Of a DNA stretch of 54,573 nucleotides, positions 32,630-39,641 are shown one piece after another. Each line of letters starts with the position of its first letter. Within the stretch, counting starts at the first letter, position 1. The DNA is from Chloroflexota bacterium (lineage in GTDB: Bacteria > Chloroflexota > Dormibacteria > Dormibacterales > Dormibacteraceae). Position numbers and translations under genes: made by a program. The notes under the pieces were generated by a model, which made no database searches, had not been told where the DNA came from, and saw only the letters and a program-made list of their open reading frames with translations. The stretch is taken from positions 1-54,573 of the forward strand of contig VBEO01000059.1 in assembly GCA_005881825.1 (NCBI GenBank). Reading direction: 5' to 3'.

Positions 32630-33484
32630 ATGCGAATCGGGACTCTGCAAACGGACTCCGGCCTGCGCACGGTGGCGGTGCGCGACGGCCGCCTGGTCGA
32701 GCTGGCCGCCGACCTCGGCCAGCTCCTGGCGGGCGGTCGCGAGGCTCAGCAGCGCGCGCTGGACGCCGGCCGCGCCGAGCATCCCCTGGACGAATCGCGC
32801 CTGGCGCCGGCGGTCCCCAATCCCGGGAAGATCCTCTGCGTCGGCCGCAACTACGCCGACCACGCCGCCGAGACCGGCCACGCGGTCAGCGAGAAGCCCG
32901 AGATCTTCCTGCGCGCGCGCACCAGCCTGCTGGCGCCGTTGGCCCCGGTGGTCCGCCCGCGGGTCAGCGAGCAGCTCGACTTCGAGGTCGAGCTGGCGGT
33001 GGTGATCGGGCGCGGCGGCCGCTACATCCCCGCCGCCCAAGCGCTCGAGCATGTCGGCGGCTACGCCGTCTTCAACGACTTCTCGATCCGCGACTACCAA
33101 ACCCGCAACAGCCAGTGGATCCCGGGCAAGAACTTCGACGGCTCAGGGCCGCTCGGACCCTTCGTGGTGACCCCCGACGAGATCCCTGATCCCTTCGATC
33201 TCGACCTGACCCTGAAGGTCCAGACCGCCGGCGGTGACCAGGAAACCATGCAAAGCAGCAACACTCGCTTGATGGTCCACCGGATCCCCGACGTGATCGC
33301 ATTTTGTTCGGAGTGGACGACCCTCGAGCCGGGGGACGTTATCGCCACCGGAACCCCCTCGGGGGTTGGTTTGGGCCGCAAGCCGCCGCGCTGGCTGCAG
33401 CCCGGAGAAACCGTTTTTACGACCGTCGAAGGGGTCGGCACGCTGAAAAACCAAGTGTTGGAAGAAGCCAGGGAAGCGTCCTAG
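32630..33484 (+). CDS. fumarylacetoacetate hydrolase (FAH)-family enzyme
   Basis: 284 residues. A short N-terminal domain is followed by the FAH core: NPGKILCVGRNYADHAAETGH, EKPEIFLRARTSLLAPLAPV, LDFEVELAVVIGRGGR (metal-binding Glu residues), GYAVFNDFSIRDYQ (metal Asp), WIPGKNFDGSGPLGPFVV and GDVIATGTPSGVGLGRKPP. Matches the bacterial 2-hydroxyhepta-2,4-diene-1,7-dioate isomerase/acylpyruvase group acting in aromatic or oxoacid breakdown. ATG is 18 bases from the start of the divergent ABC ATPase. Confidence 0.85.
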   Translation: MRIGTLQTDSGLRTVAVRDGRLVELAADLGQLLAGGREAQQRALDAGRAEHPLDESRLAPAVPNPGKILCVGRNYADHAAETGHAVSEKPEIFLRARTSLLAPLAPVVRPRVSEQLDFEVELAVVIGRGGRYIPAAQALEHVGGYAVFNDFSIRDYQTRNSQWIPGKNFDGSGPLGPFVVTPDEIPDPFDLDLTLKVQTAGGDQETMQSSNTRLMVHRIPDVIAFCSEWTTLEPGDVIATGTPSGVGLGRKPPRWLQPGETVFTTVEGVGTLKNQVLEEAREAS

Positions 33485-33495
33485 AATTACCCGCC

Positions 33496-33837
33496 GTGAC
33501 CGCCCCAGGCATCGACTACAGCGCGCCCTTTCAGCGGGCCATAGAGCTGATCGGGAAGCGCTGGACGGGGGCGGTGGTACGGGCCCTGATGGCCCGCCCG
33601 GCACGGTTCAACCAGCTCCTGGCGGGCATTCCCGGCATCTCCGACCGGGTCCTCACCGAACGCCTGCGGGAGCTCGAGGTCGAGGGCATCCTGGAGCGCC
33701 TGGTCGATCCCGGACCCCCGGTGCGGGTGTCCTACAGGCTCACCGCGCGGGGCCGCGCACTCGACCCCGTGGTGAACGCCGTCGACGGCTGGGCGGCGGC
33801 CTGGATCAGCAGTCACCAGGCCTCCGCAGCGGTATAG
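33496..33837 (+). CDS. HxlR-family transcriptional regulator
   Basis: 113 residues, one winged helix-turn-helix. AIELIGKRWTGAVVRALMARPARFNQLLAGIPGISDRVLTERLREL and the wing-ending VSYRLTARGRAL are the HxlR pattern. The Cys just before the first helix that senses electrophiles in many HxlR proteins is absent (APFQRAIEL instead). Start GTG lies 11 bases after the FAH stop, so it may regulate its own operon. Confidence 0.85.
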   Translation: MTAPGIDYSAPFQRAIELIGKRWTGAVVRALMARPARFNQLLAGIPGISDRVLTERLRELEVEGILERLVDPGPPVRVSYRLTARGRALDPVVNAVDGWAAAWISSHQASAAV

Positions 33838-33895
33838 ACAGCTCCCAGCGTCTAACTCGGTTGGAGTTCAGAAGGTCACTGCTAACCTAGCCTCC

Positions 33896-34504
33896 GTGCC
33901 CGCCCTTGGCGACCTCCTCCGCCGGCGGCCCGAGGCGACGAAGTGTCCAGCTTGCGGTAACGCGCTGCCCGCCGGGTCGGTCTTCTGTCCAAGCTGCGGG
34001 ATCCGGGCCGACGAGCCCGACGCCCAGCCGCTGCACATCGTCGACAGGGTCACCGGGCTGTTCAACGACCGCTTCATCCGGCCGGTGCTGGAGGACGAGC
34101 TGGCCCGCGCCCACCGCTACGGGCGGCCGGTCGGAGTGCTGCTGATCGAGGCCCGGATGCCCGACGGCGAGCCGCCGGTCGATGACGTGGCCGCCGACGA
34201 GGAGACGCTCAAGCAGATGGCGGCCGCGGTGGCCGGGACGCTGCGCGACGTCGACACCCCGGGGGTTCTGGCCAGGCGGCCGCCGCAGCTGCTGGCGATC
34301 CTGCCCGACACCGACATCTCGGGCACCGCCCACGCCGCCAACCGCGTGGTGCACTCGGTCAACCAATCGGTGACCGGCATCGGCCGCAAGGCCGCGGTCG
34401 GGCTGGTCTGCGTGCACCACGGCAGCCGCCTGCGGGCCGGAGCGGTGATCGAGGCCGCGGGCCGCAGCCTGCGCAGCGGCCGCCCGGAACTGCTGGGACG
34501 CTAA
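33896..34504 (+). CDS. zinc ribbon fused to a degenerate GGDEF-like domain
   Basis: 202 residues. CPACGNALPAGSVFCPSCG gives a C-x2-C/C-x2-C zinc ribbon (C17, C20, C31, C34). From about 45 the fold follows a GGDEF domain: VDRVTGLFNDRFIRPVLEDELARAHRYG, GVLLIEA, LKQMAAAVAGTLRDVDTPGVLARRPPQLLAILPDTD, then AANRVVHSV. Where the catalytic G-G-(D/E)-E-F should be, the sequence is R-R-P-P-Q (127-131), so cyclase activity is not expected. It may be a nucleotide-binding or protein-interaction module. GTG start. Confidence 0.65.
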   Translation: MPALGDLLRRRPEATKCPACGNALPAGSVFCPSCGIRADEPDAQPLHIVDRVTGLFNDRFIRPVLEDELARAHRYGRPVGVLLIEARMPDGEPPVDDVAADEETLKQMAAAVAGTLRDVDTPGVLARRPPQLLAILPDTDISGTAHAANRVVHSVNQSVTGIGRKAAVGLVCVHHGSRLRAGAVIEAAGRSLRSGRPELLGR

Positions 34505-34510
34505 AGGCCA

Positions 34511-34544
34511 AGACCCCCTCCCCGGCGGGGAGGGTCAGGGGTGG
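34511..34544. repeat. GC-rich palindromic repeat, copy 2 (intergenic)
   Basis: ACCCCCTCCCCGGCGGGGAGG followed by GTCAGGGGTGGG fills the 40-base gap between the zinc ribbon gene and the phosphatase gene. CCTCCCC/GGGGAGG forms a 7-bp hairpin. It supplies the Shine-Dalgarno-like purines and the GTG start of the phosphatase. Compare the copy at 31675. Confidence 0.5.
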
Positions 34545-35117
34545 GTGACGCTAAACCTCTACTTAGCCCGGCACGGCGAGACCGAATGGTCGAAGTCGGG
34601 CCGCCACACCGGACGCACCGACATCCCGTTGACCCCCGAAGGCGAATCCCGCGCCCGCCAGCTCGGCAACCGCCTGCGCGGCATCGAGTTCATGCGCGTC
34701 TACACCAGCCCCTTGCAGAGGGCCCGGCGCACGGCCGCCCTCGCCGGCTTCCCCGAGGCCGCGCCGACCGACCTTCTGCTGGAGTACGACTACGGCCAGT
34801 ACGAGGGCGTCACCACGCACGAGATCCGCGAGACCCGGCCGGGTTGGGAGCTGTACCGCGACGGCTGCCCCGGAGGTGAGACGCCGGCCCACATCTACGA
34901 GCGCGCCCAGGGCTTCATCGCGGAGGCGCAGCGCGACGGAGGCCGGGTGCTAGCGTTCGCGCACGGCCACATCCTGCGGGCCGTCGGGGCCGCCTTCCTC
35001 GAGGAGCCGGTCGAGTTTGCGATCCGCCTCAACTTGGACACGGCGGCGCTGTCCATGCTGCAGGACGGCGCCCACGGGCGCGTGCTCGGTTTCTGGAACC
35101 TCGCCCCCGGCCAGTAG
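34545..35117 (+). CDS. histidine phosphatase superfamily protein
   Basis: 190 residues. LYLARHGETEWSKSGRHTGRTDIPLTPEG is the phosphohistidine RHG motif; VYTSPLQRARRTA, the acid residue in YDYGQYEG, and VLAFAHGHILRAVGAAFL (second catalytic His) complete the phosphoglycerate-mutase-like fold. Cobalamin/sugar-phosphate phosphatases of this length are the nearest group; substrate unknown. Its natural end, GRVLGFWNLAPGQ, lies 168 bases inside the convergent YihY-like gene. Confidence 0.85.
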   Translation: MTLNLYLARHGETEWSKSGRHTGRTDIPLTPEGESRARQLGNRLRGIEFMRVYTSPLQRARRTAALAGFPEAAPTDLLLEYDYGQYEGVTTHEIRETRPGWELYRDGCPGGETPAHIYERAQGFIAEAQRDGGRVLAFAHGHILRAVGAAFLEEPVEFAIRLNLDTAALSMLQDGAHGRVLGFWNLAPGQ

Positions 35118-35870
35118 CCGGTTCACGAGCGCGCCGACGAGGATCAGCGAGCTCAGCAGATACAGCCACGTCGTGAGCAGGAAGACGAAGGAAAAGGCAC
35201 GCGCGTAGGTGGTGAAGCGGACGGTGAGAAGTGCGATCAGCGGAAAGGCCAGCGTGATCACCTCCATCAGCGCGCCCGCCAGCAGCGCGCCCGGCAGCAC
35301 GTCGCCCAGGGGAAGGGCCCGGGCCGGCGTCAGCCGGTAGATCGCCAGCAGCAGGGCGGCGATCACCAACCAGCCCGCCAGCACGTTGAGGAAGGGCAGG
35401 GCGACCAGGCTGACCGCGCTGTTGAGCCCCACCATCAGCACCACCGCCAGCACGAAGACGACCAGCAGGCGCAGGCCGTCCAACCGCATGCGAAAGGGGT
35501 TGCGGCCGCGGAAGCCGTAGACCCGGTTCATCGCGAACTCCAGGCTTCCGAAGAGCCCGGTGCCGCTCCAGAGCAGCGCGAACAGGGAGACCAGCCCCAG
35601 GGTGCCCGCGTGCTGGCCGGCGGCGTCCAGGGTGCTCCGGATCTGCGCCTGGGCGTCGGCAGGGAAAGCGTTGAGGAGCACGTACTGCATCTGGAAGTAG
35701 AGCCAGCTGCCGCGGAAGAAGAGTCCGACCAGGGCGACCAGCCCGAGCACGATCGGGAACATGGTCAGGAACGCGTTGAAGGCCAGCCCCGAGGCGTAGT
35801 TGGGCATGCCCTCGTTGACGTAGCTCTCCAGCACCCGGCCCAGGAAGCTGCGCCGCGCGCGTCCGATCAT
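34950..35870 (-). CDS. YihY/BrkB-family membrane protein (second copy)
   Basis: 306 residues from ATG 35870, which overlaps the cupin stop (ATGA). Family blocks: ESYVNEGMPNYASGLAFNAFLTMFPIVLGLVAL, LGLVSLFALLWSGTGLFGSLEFAMNRVYG, and ALLAGALMEVITLAFPLIALL. Six helices. The family core ends near LILVGALVNRLL; the last 60 polar residues (PETEHAPVGAVLQHGQ onwards) are read antisense through the phosphatase gene and are probably recent read-through. Function of the family is unknown. Confidence 0.8.
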   Translation of the reverse strand: MIGRARRSFLGRVLESYVNEGMPNYASGLAFNAFLTMFPIVLGLVALVGLFFRGSWLYFQMQYVLLNAFPADAQAQIRSTLDAAGQHAGTLGLVSLFALLWSGTGLFGSLEFAMNRVYGFRGRNPFRMRLDGLRLLVVFVLAVVLMVGLNSAVSLVALPFLNVLAGWLVIAALLLAIYRLTPARALPLGDVLPGALLAGALMEVITLAFPLIALLTVRFTTYARAFSFVFLLTTWLYLLSSLILVGALVNRLLAGGEVPETEHAPVGAVLQHGQRRRVQVEADRKLDRLLEEGGPDGPQDVAVRER

Positions 35871-36181
35871 CTTTTGCGCAAAGTCCAGGGCCGCGCCCTC
35901 ACGCCCGGTAGGCCCGCGTAAACGAGGTAGGCCGCGGTCTCCACCTCCGACCAATAGGAGTGGCGCTCGCCGGGGTCCACCAGCACCAGCTCCCCCGCAT
36001 GCGCCGTCTGTGCCGCCCCGGCTCCTTCGCTGAAACACAGCTCGCCCTCAGTGACGATGACGGCGACCGGTATCGCATTCCGGTGCTCGGGCACGCGCTG
36101 ACCCGGGCGCAGGCGCAGGCCCACGACCCGCATGGCGCCGCAGTCGGCGAGCTGTTCCCAGCCGAGCGGAGAATGCTCCAC
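35867..36181 (-). CDS. small cupin-domain protein
   Basis: 104 residues, GTG start. A single cupin barrel: VVGLRLRPGQRVPEHRNAIPVAVIVTEGEL (motif 1 region), then AHAGELVLVDPGERHSYWSEVETAAYLVYAG (motif 2 with G-x5-P-x-x-x-H). Metal-binding His residues are partly present. Stops within the start of the yihY-like gene, so the two are coupled. Possibly a small sensor or enzyme; role unknown. Confidence 0.7.
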   Translation of the reverse strand: MEHSPLGWEQLADCGAMRVVGLRLRPGQRVPEHRNAIPVAVIVTEGELCFSEGAGAAQTAHAGELVLVDPGERHSYWSEVETAAYLVYAGLPGVRARPWTLRKR

Positions 36182-36210
36182 TGGCGGCGAATTATCATTC
36201 GCGGCCCAAC

Positions 36211-36894
36211 GTGGAGGTCGTGCACGCCGCCGGCATCGAGGGGGCCCGCGGCGAGCGCGCCGCCGTGGTCGTGATCGACGTCATCCGCGCCTTTACGGTG
36301 GCCGCCTGGGCGTTCGCGCGGGGCGCGATCGAGTGCCGGTTGACGGACACCGTGGCCGAGGCCGTCGCACTGGCGGCCAGCATCCCCGGGTCGGTCCTCT
36401 CCGCTGAGGAGGACGGCCTGCCGGTGGCGGGCATCGCCCTCAGCAACTCGCCCAGCCAGGTGCGCGCACTCGACCTGAAGGGGCGCGTGCTGGTCATGCG
36501 TTCCAGCGCCGGCACCCGGGGCGCGGTGGCAGCCCGCGACGCGCAGGTCCTGCTGGGCGCCGCGCTGGTCAACGCTTCGGCCACGGCGCGCTTCCTGCGC
36601 CGCCTGGAGCCGCCGCGGGTGACCCTGCTCTCCACCGGCGCCCTCGACGGGCATCCCGAGGACCGGGCCTGCGCCGACTTCATCGAGGCGCTGCTGCGGG
36701 AGCGCCCGCCGCCGCCGATCGACCGCCTGCTGGCGCCGCTGCGGGTCACCGGCCGCTACCGGCGGCTTCTGCAGGGTCGCCAGCCGGGGTTCCCGGCCGA
36801 AGACCTCGAGCTGTGCCTGGCGGTCGACGCCTTTGACTTCGCCATGCGCGCGGCCGGTGGCAGACTGTTCCGCGTGGACCCGGATGCCGGCTGA
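36211..36894 (+). CDS. ComB-family 2-phosphosulfolactate phosphatase-like protein
   Basis: 227 residues. AAVVVIDVIRAFTVAAWAFARGA, the GLPVAGIALSNSPSQV loop, RVLVMRSSAGTRGAV and GHPEDRACADFIEALL match the ComB family, which in methanogens dephosphorylates phosphosulfolactate on the way to coenzyme M. Many bacteria without coenzyme M carry it, so the substrate here is open. A TATCAT (36195-36200) 16 bases upstream of the GTG start could be a -10 box in the 29-base divergent gap with the cupin gene. Confidence 0.8.
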   Translation: MEVVHAAGIEGARGERAAVVVIDVIRAFTVAAWAFARGAIECRLTDTVAEAVALAASIPGSVLSAEEDGLPVAGIALSNSPSQVRALDLKGRVLVMRSSAGTRGAVAARDAQVLLGAALVNASATARFLRRLEPPRVTLLSTGALDGHPEDRACADFIEALLRERPPPPIDRLLAPLRVTGRYRRLLQGRQPGFPAEDLELCLAVDAFDFAMRAAGGRLFRVDPDAG

Positions 36895-37468
36895 GTTCGT
36901 CCACATCAAGGAGCCCGGCACCGGCACCCCGCTGCTCCTGCTCCACGGCACCGGCGCCGACGAGACTCAGCTGCTGGGGTTGGGCCGCCTGCTTTCGCCG
37001 GGCGCGCCGCTCCTGAGCCCGCGCGGCAGGGTGCTGGAGAACGGGATGCCGCGCTACTTCAGGCGCCTGGCCGAGGGAGTCTTCGATCAGGAGGACCTGC
37101 GGGCGCGGGCGCTGGAGCTGGCCGCCTGGGTCGACGCCAACGCCGACGACCCGCCGCTGGCGGTCGGCTTCTCCAACGGCGCCAACATCGCCAGCGCCAT
37201 GCTCCTGCTCAGCCCGCACACGCTGAGTGGGGCGCTCCTGATCCGGCCCATGGTGCCGTTCGAGCCCGACCCTCTGCCCGAGCTGCGCGGGAAGCGGGTG
37301 CTGCTGCTGTCCGGACGCGCGGATCCCATGGTCGCGGCCGGCCAGCCCGAGCGGCTGGCCGACCTGCTGCGGAGGGCGGGGGCCCAGGTCGAGCTGTCCT
37401 GGCAGAACGCGGGCCACGAGCTGGGCGCGGGGGACGTGGCCGAGGCCCGGGCCTGGCTGCAAAGGTGA
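36884..37468 (+). CDS. alpha/beta hydrolase (carboxylesterase/phospholipase-like)
   Basis: 194 residues, starting 11 bases before the ComB-like stop. PLLLLHGTGADETQL supplies the oxyanion loop, AVGFSNGANIASAMLLLSP the nucleophile Ser in G-x-S-x-G, VLLLSGRADPMV the Asp, and NAGHELGAGDVAEA the His. Compact like the YpfH/carboxylesterase 2 family. Cytoplasmic (no signal peptide). Substrate unknown. Confidence 0.85.
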   Translation: MPAEFVHIKEPGTGTPLLLLHGTGADETQLLGLGRLLSPGAPLLSPRGRVLENGMPRYFRRLAEGVFDQEDLRARALELAAWVDANADDPPLAVGFSNGANIASAMLLLSPHTLSGALLIRPMVPFEPDPLPELRGKRVLLLSGRADPMVAAGQPERLADLLRRAGAQVELSWQNAGHELGAGDVAEARAWLQR

Positions 37469-37508
37469 CAGGGGGTAGGCGGGGGGAAGGGCTTCGCCCG
37501 GCCCGCCG

Positions 37509-37525
37509 CAGGGGGAGTCCCCCTG
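37509..37525 (+). terminator. hairpin after the hydrolase gene
   Basis: CAGGGGG (37509-37515) pairs with CCCCCTG (37519-37525), loop AGT, 41 bases past the hydrolase stop and within the 198-base gap before the cold-shock gene. It probably ends the upstream operon; no U-run. Confidence 0.45.
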
Positions 37526-37611
37526 GCTAAGAGACTGGACTAAGGGAGGGTCCATCTGGGTAGACTCTGAGCAGCGTCCGCAGCGGGCGCGCTTCGCCGT
37601 GGCGTCCCTCT

Positions 37612-37654
37612 TTCTCGAACGGGCCCCGCGAGAGTCAGGTCATCCGTTCGAGAA
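37612..37654 (+). promoter_or_regulatory. structured 5' leader of the cold-shock gene
   Basis: TTCTCGAACGG (37612-37622) pairs perfectly with CCGTTCGAGAA (37644-37654), enclosing 21 bases that include GAGAGTCAGG. The stem ends one base before the Shine-Dalgarno AGGAG (37656-37660) of the cold-shock gene. Such a helix placed against the ribosome site is a candidate temperature- or CspA-responsive element. That role is inference. The promoter could use TAGACT (37561-37566) as its -10 box. Confidence 0.55.
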
Positions 37655-37666
37655 CAGGAGCGTTTT

Positions 37667-37867
37667 ATGCAGTCCGGAACTATCAAGAAGCTCGTCTCCG
37701 ACCGCGGCTTCGGCTTTATCGCAGCCGAGGACGGCAAGGAGTACTTCTTCCACCGCAGCGGCACGGAGGGCGACTTCGACCGCCTGGTCGGCGGCGAGCA
37801 GGTGACCTTCGAGATCGAGCAGAGCCAGAAGGGCCCCCGGGCCAACAAGGTTCGCCTGGCCAGCTAG
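37667..37867 (+). CDS. cold-shock domain protein (CspA family)
   Basis: 66 residues, a single OB-fold cold-shock domain. MQSGTIKKLVSDRGFGFIAAEDG has RNP1 (GFGFI), EYFFHRSG gives an RNP2 variant (FFH), and QVTFEIEQSQKGPRANKVRL is the usual end. Binds single-stranded RNA/DNA and melts RNA structure. Strong Shine-Dalgarno and a perfect intrinsic terminator flank it, so it is a monocistronic, probably highly expressed gene. Confidence 0.95.
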   Translation: MQSGTIKKLVSDRGFGFIAAEDGKEYFFHRSGTEGDFDRLVGGEQVTFEIEQSQKGPRANKVRLAS

Positions 37868-37880
37868 CTAAAAAAGAGCG

Positions 37881-37911
37881 CCCCCGCCCCTCTGGGCGGG
37901 GGTCTTTTTTT
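37881..37911 (+). terminator. intrinsic terminator of the cold-shock gene
   Basis: CCCCCGCCC (37881-37889), loop CTCT, GGGCGGGGG (37894-37902), then TCTTTTTTT. This is the one textbook rho-independent terminator in the window. The A-run before the stem (37869-37875) makes it usable in reverse for the opposing lipoate ligase-like gene. Confidence 0.95.
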
Positions 37912-37923
37912 GTTCGGGCGCTT

Positions 37924-38610
37924 TTAGGGGAAGCGGCTGACCCACTCCGGAGTCGAGTACTTGCCTTTTGCCAGATCCCGTGCCGCGTCCAGCTCTGAGC
38001 GGCTGATCTCGGCCGCAGGCCCGCCGGCGGCGCTCGCCAAGGCCGCCTCCACCTCCTCCAGCGCCAGGGATGTGAACAGCGTCAGCGGCGTCACCACCTT
38101 CTCGGCCGAGCGCGGACCGCGCGCCTCCAGGGTGGGCCGCCCGATCCGGATCAGCCGGGGCACGATCGCGGGGTCGATCGCATAGGCCATCGTCGTGTGG
38201 TGGAGCACCGCCCCGCGCCGCCGGGCCTGCGCGGCGCCGGCGATCTTCCCGGCCGGCGAGACGATGTCGTTGATCGGGCGGTAGGAGGCCGGCACCCCGA
38301 GCCCGCCCAGAGCCGCCACCGCCCAGGCGTCGAGCGCCCGGAACGACTCCACGAAGGAGAGCCCCCGCACCATCCCCTCGGGCAGGTAGAGCGAGTAGGT
38401 GAGGGTGCCGCCCGGCTCGCAGACCATGGTCCCCCCGCCGCTCATCCGCCGCACGACGCGGAACCCCAATGCGAAGCACGCCTCGGCGTCGACCTCGTTG
38501 CGCACCGACTGGTGCGACCCGAGCACCAGCGCCCGCTCTGTCCAGCGCCAGAAGCGCAGGCACGGCCCCCGCGCACCGGCGGCCACCGCGTCCAGTAAGA
38601 CCTCGTCCAA
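37924..38610 (-). CDS. lipoate-protein ligase A family protein
   Basis: 228 residues from TTG 38610. WRWTERALVLGSHQSVRNEVDAEAC, VVRRMSGGGTMVCEPGGTLTYSL (the RR-x-x-GGG-x-V motif; the usual His is Cys or absent) and INDIVSPAGKIAGAAQARRRGAVLHHTTMAY (catalytic Lys in G-K-I-A-G) match LplA/LipM-like enzymes. The family N-terminus usually reads N-x-A-L-D-E; here EHLALDE is encoded from upstream of the TTG, so CTG 38625 may be the true start. Transfers lipoyl or octanoyl groups to E2 or H proteins; the lipoyl protein at 30146 is a candidate target. Confidence 0.75.
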   Translation of the reverse strand: MDEVLLDAVAAGARGPCLRFWRWTERALVLGSHQSVRNEVDAEACFALGFRVVRRMSGGGTMVCEPGGTLTYSLYLPEGMVRGLSFVESFRALDAWAVAALGGLGVPASYRPINDIVSPAGKIAGAAQARRRGAVLHHTTMAYAIDPAIVPRLIRIGRPTLEARGPRSAEKVVTPLTLFTSLALEEVEAALASAAGGPAAEISRSELDAARDLAKGKYSTPEWVSRFP

Positions 38611-38637
38611 CGCGAGGTGCTCCAGGGCCGGGAGCGG

Positions 38638-38663
38638 GAGGGTGGGCAGGATCGCCCACCCTC
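38638..38663 (-). terminator. hairpin terminating the betaine transporter operon
   Basis: GAGGGTGGGC (38638-38647) pairs perfectly with GCCCACCCTC (38654-38663), loop of 6, located 16 bases beyond the binding-protein stop on the minus strand. No U-run. It also overlaps the upstream region of the lipoate ligase-like gene. Confidence 0.6.
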
Positions 38664-38679
38664 TCAGCTCAAGCAGCTG

Positions 38680-39636
38680 TCAGCCGTTCTTGGCCAGGTC
38701 GGAGAGGTTGACCAGGTGCCACTTGTTCGCGGTTTCCTTGGTCACCGCGAAGGCGTTCTGGTCCTGTGCAGCCGAAGGGTCGAGAGCGATCAGGCCCTTG
38801 GCCTGCAGGTACCCGTTCAGCAGCTTGACGGTGGCTGCGGGGTCGGGCGTGGCCTCCCCCTTGGCCTTGTTGATGAACTCCAGCTCGGTCGCCGCGTAGC
38901 CGGGGTAGAGGTCGATGTCGCCCTTCTCGAGGGCGGGCTCGACGACCTCACGGTTGCCGAGGTTGAGCTTGTAGGAGACGTCGTAGCCGATCCCCTTCAA
39001 GGCCTGGCCGTAGATCTGGGCCAGGATGCTGGATTCAGAGAAGTTGAAGCCGGCGACCGTGATCTTGCCCTTGCCCGAACCGCCGCCGCTGGTCGACACC
39101 CCGATCTTCTTCAGGTAGTCGGAAGCGATCTGGGCCGGATCCTGCTTGTCGATGTCGGCGGACTTGTTCATGCCCGCCAGGTCGGCGGTCGTGATCTTGG
39201 CGTCGATCTGGTTGAGCAGGGACTGGGCATCCGTCTTGAGCGCCGCCGAGCGCCCGACGGGCAGCACGTTGTCCGCGTTCTGCAGGTGCTTGTCGTCGTT
39301 GAGCACGACGTAGCCCTTGGCCGCGATCGAGCCGTCGCTGGAGAACAGCAGGCCGATCTGGATGTCGCCGCGGTCGAGCGCCGCCTTGGTCAGCGGACCG
39401 CCGGCGTCGAGCGGCTTGAAGTCCTTGAAGGTGAGCCCGTACTTGTCCATCAGGCCCTTCTCGCAGAAGGGCCGGGTCGGGCATTCCGGCGGCCCGCCCA
39501 GGATCATCTGGGAGGCTATCGGCTTGCCGGAAGACCCCGCCGACGGACTGCCGCCGCCTGACGAGCCACAGGCGCTCGCCAGCAGTGATAGCCCGAGCAC
39601 CCCCGAGAGGATGGCTCGGAAACCCCAATCTCTCAT
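38680..39636 (-). CDS. glycine betaine/choline ABC transporter binding lipoprotein, circularly permuted
   Basis: 318 residues from ATG 39636. Signal peptide with lipobox LASAC (Cys23), then a Gly/Ser linker. OpuC/ProX-type proteins of the OpuAC family run: GKITVGS-x-NF-E (lobe start), then LNLG...DLYP, then LSDLA, then LGGPPE...FK-x-LD-GG...SSDG-IA...LDD. Here the second half comes first, with LGGPPECPTRPFCEKGL (46-62), FKPLDAGGPLTKAALDRGDIQIG (73-95), FSSDGSIAAKGYVVLNDDKH and ending DIDKQDPAQIASDYLKKIG (161-179). A linker STSGGGSGKG follows, and then the first half, KITVAGFNFSESSILAQIYGQAL (191-213) to VNLSDLAKNG (309-318). It is a circular permutation with all segments once. Periplasm-side lipoprotein delivering betaine, choline or carnitine to the permeases upstream. 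Confidence 0.8.
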   Translation of the reverse strand: MRDWGFRAILSGVLGLSLLASACGSSGGGSPSAGSSGKPIASQMILGGPPECPTRPFCEKGLMDKYGLTFKDFKPLDAGGPLTKAALDRGDIQIGLLFSSDGSIAAKGYVVLNDDKHLQNADNVLPVGRSAALKTDAQSLLNQIDAKITTADLAGMNKSADIDKQDPAQIASDYLKKIGVSTSGGGSGKGKITVAGFNFSESSILAQIYGQALKGIGYDVSYKLNLGNREVVEPALEKGDIDLYPGYAATELEFINKAKGEATPDPAATVKLLNGYLQAKGLIALDPSAAQDQNAFAVTKETANKWHLVNLSDLAKNG

Positions 39637-39641
39637 CGCCG

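Noticed and set aside
37469..37560. A small gene in the gap before the cold-shock gene
   Set aside because: No frame with a start, ribosome site and plausible protein; the gap is explained by a hairpin and the cold-shock leader.
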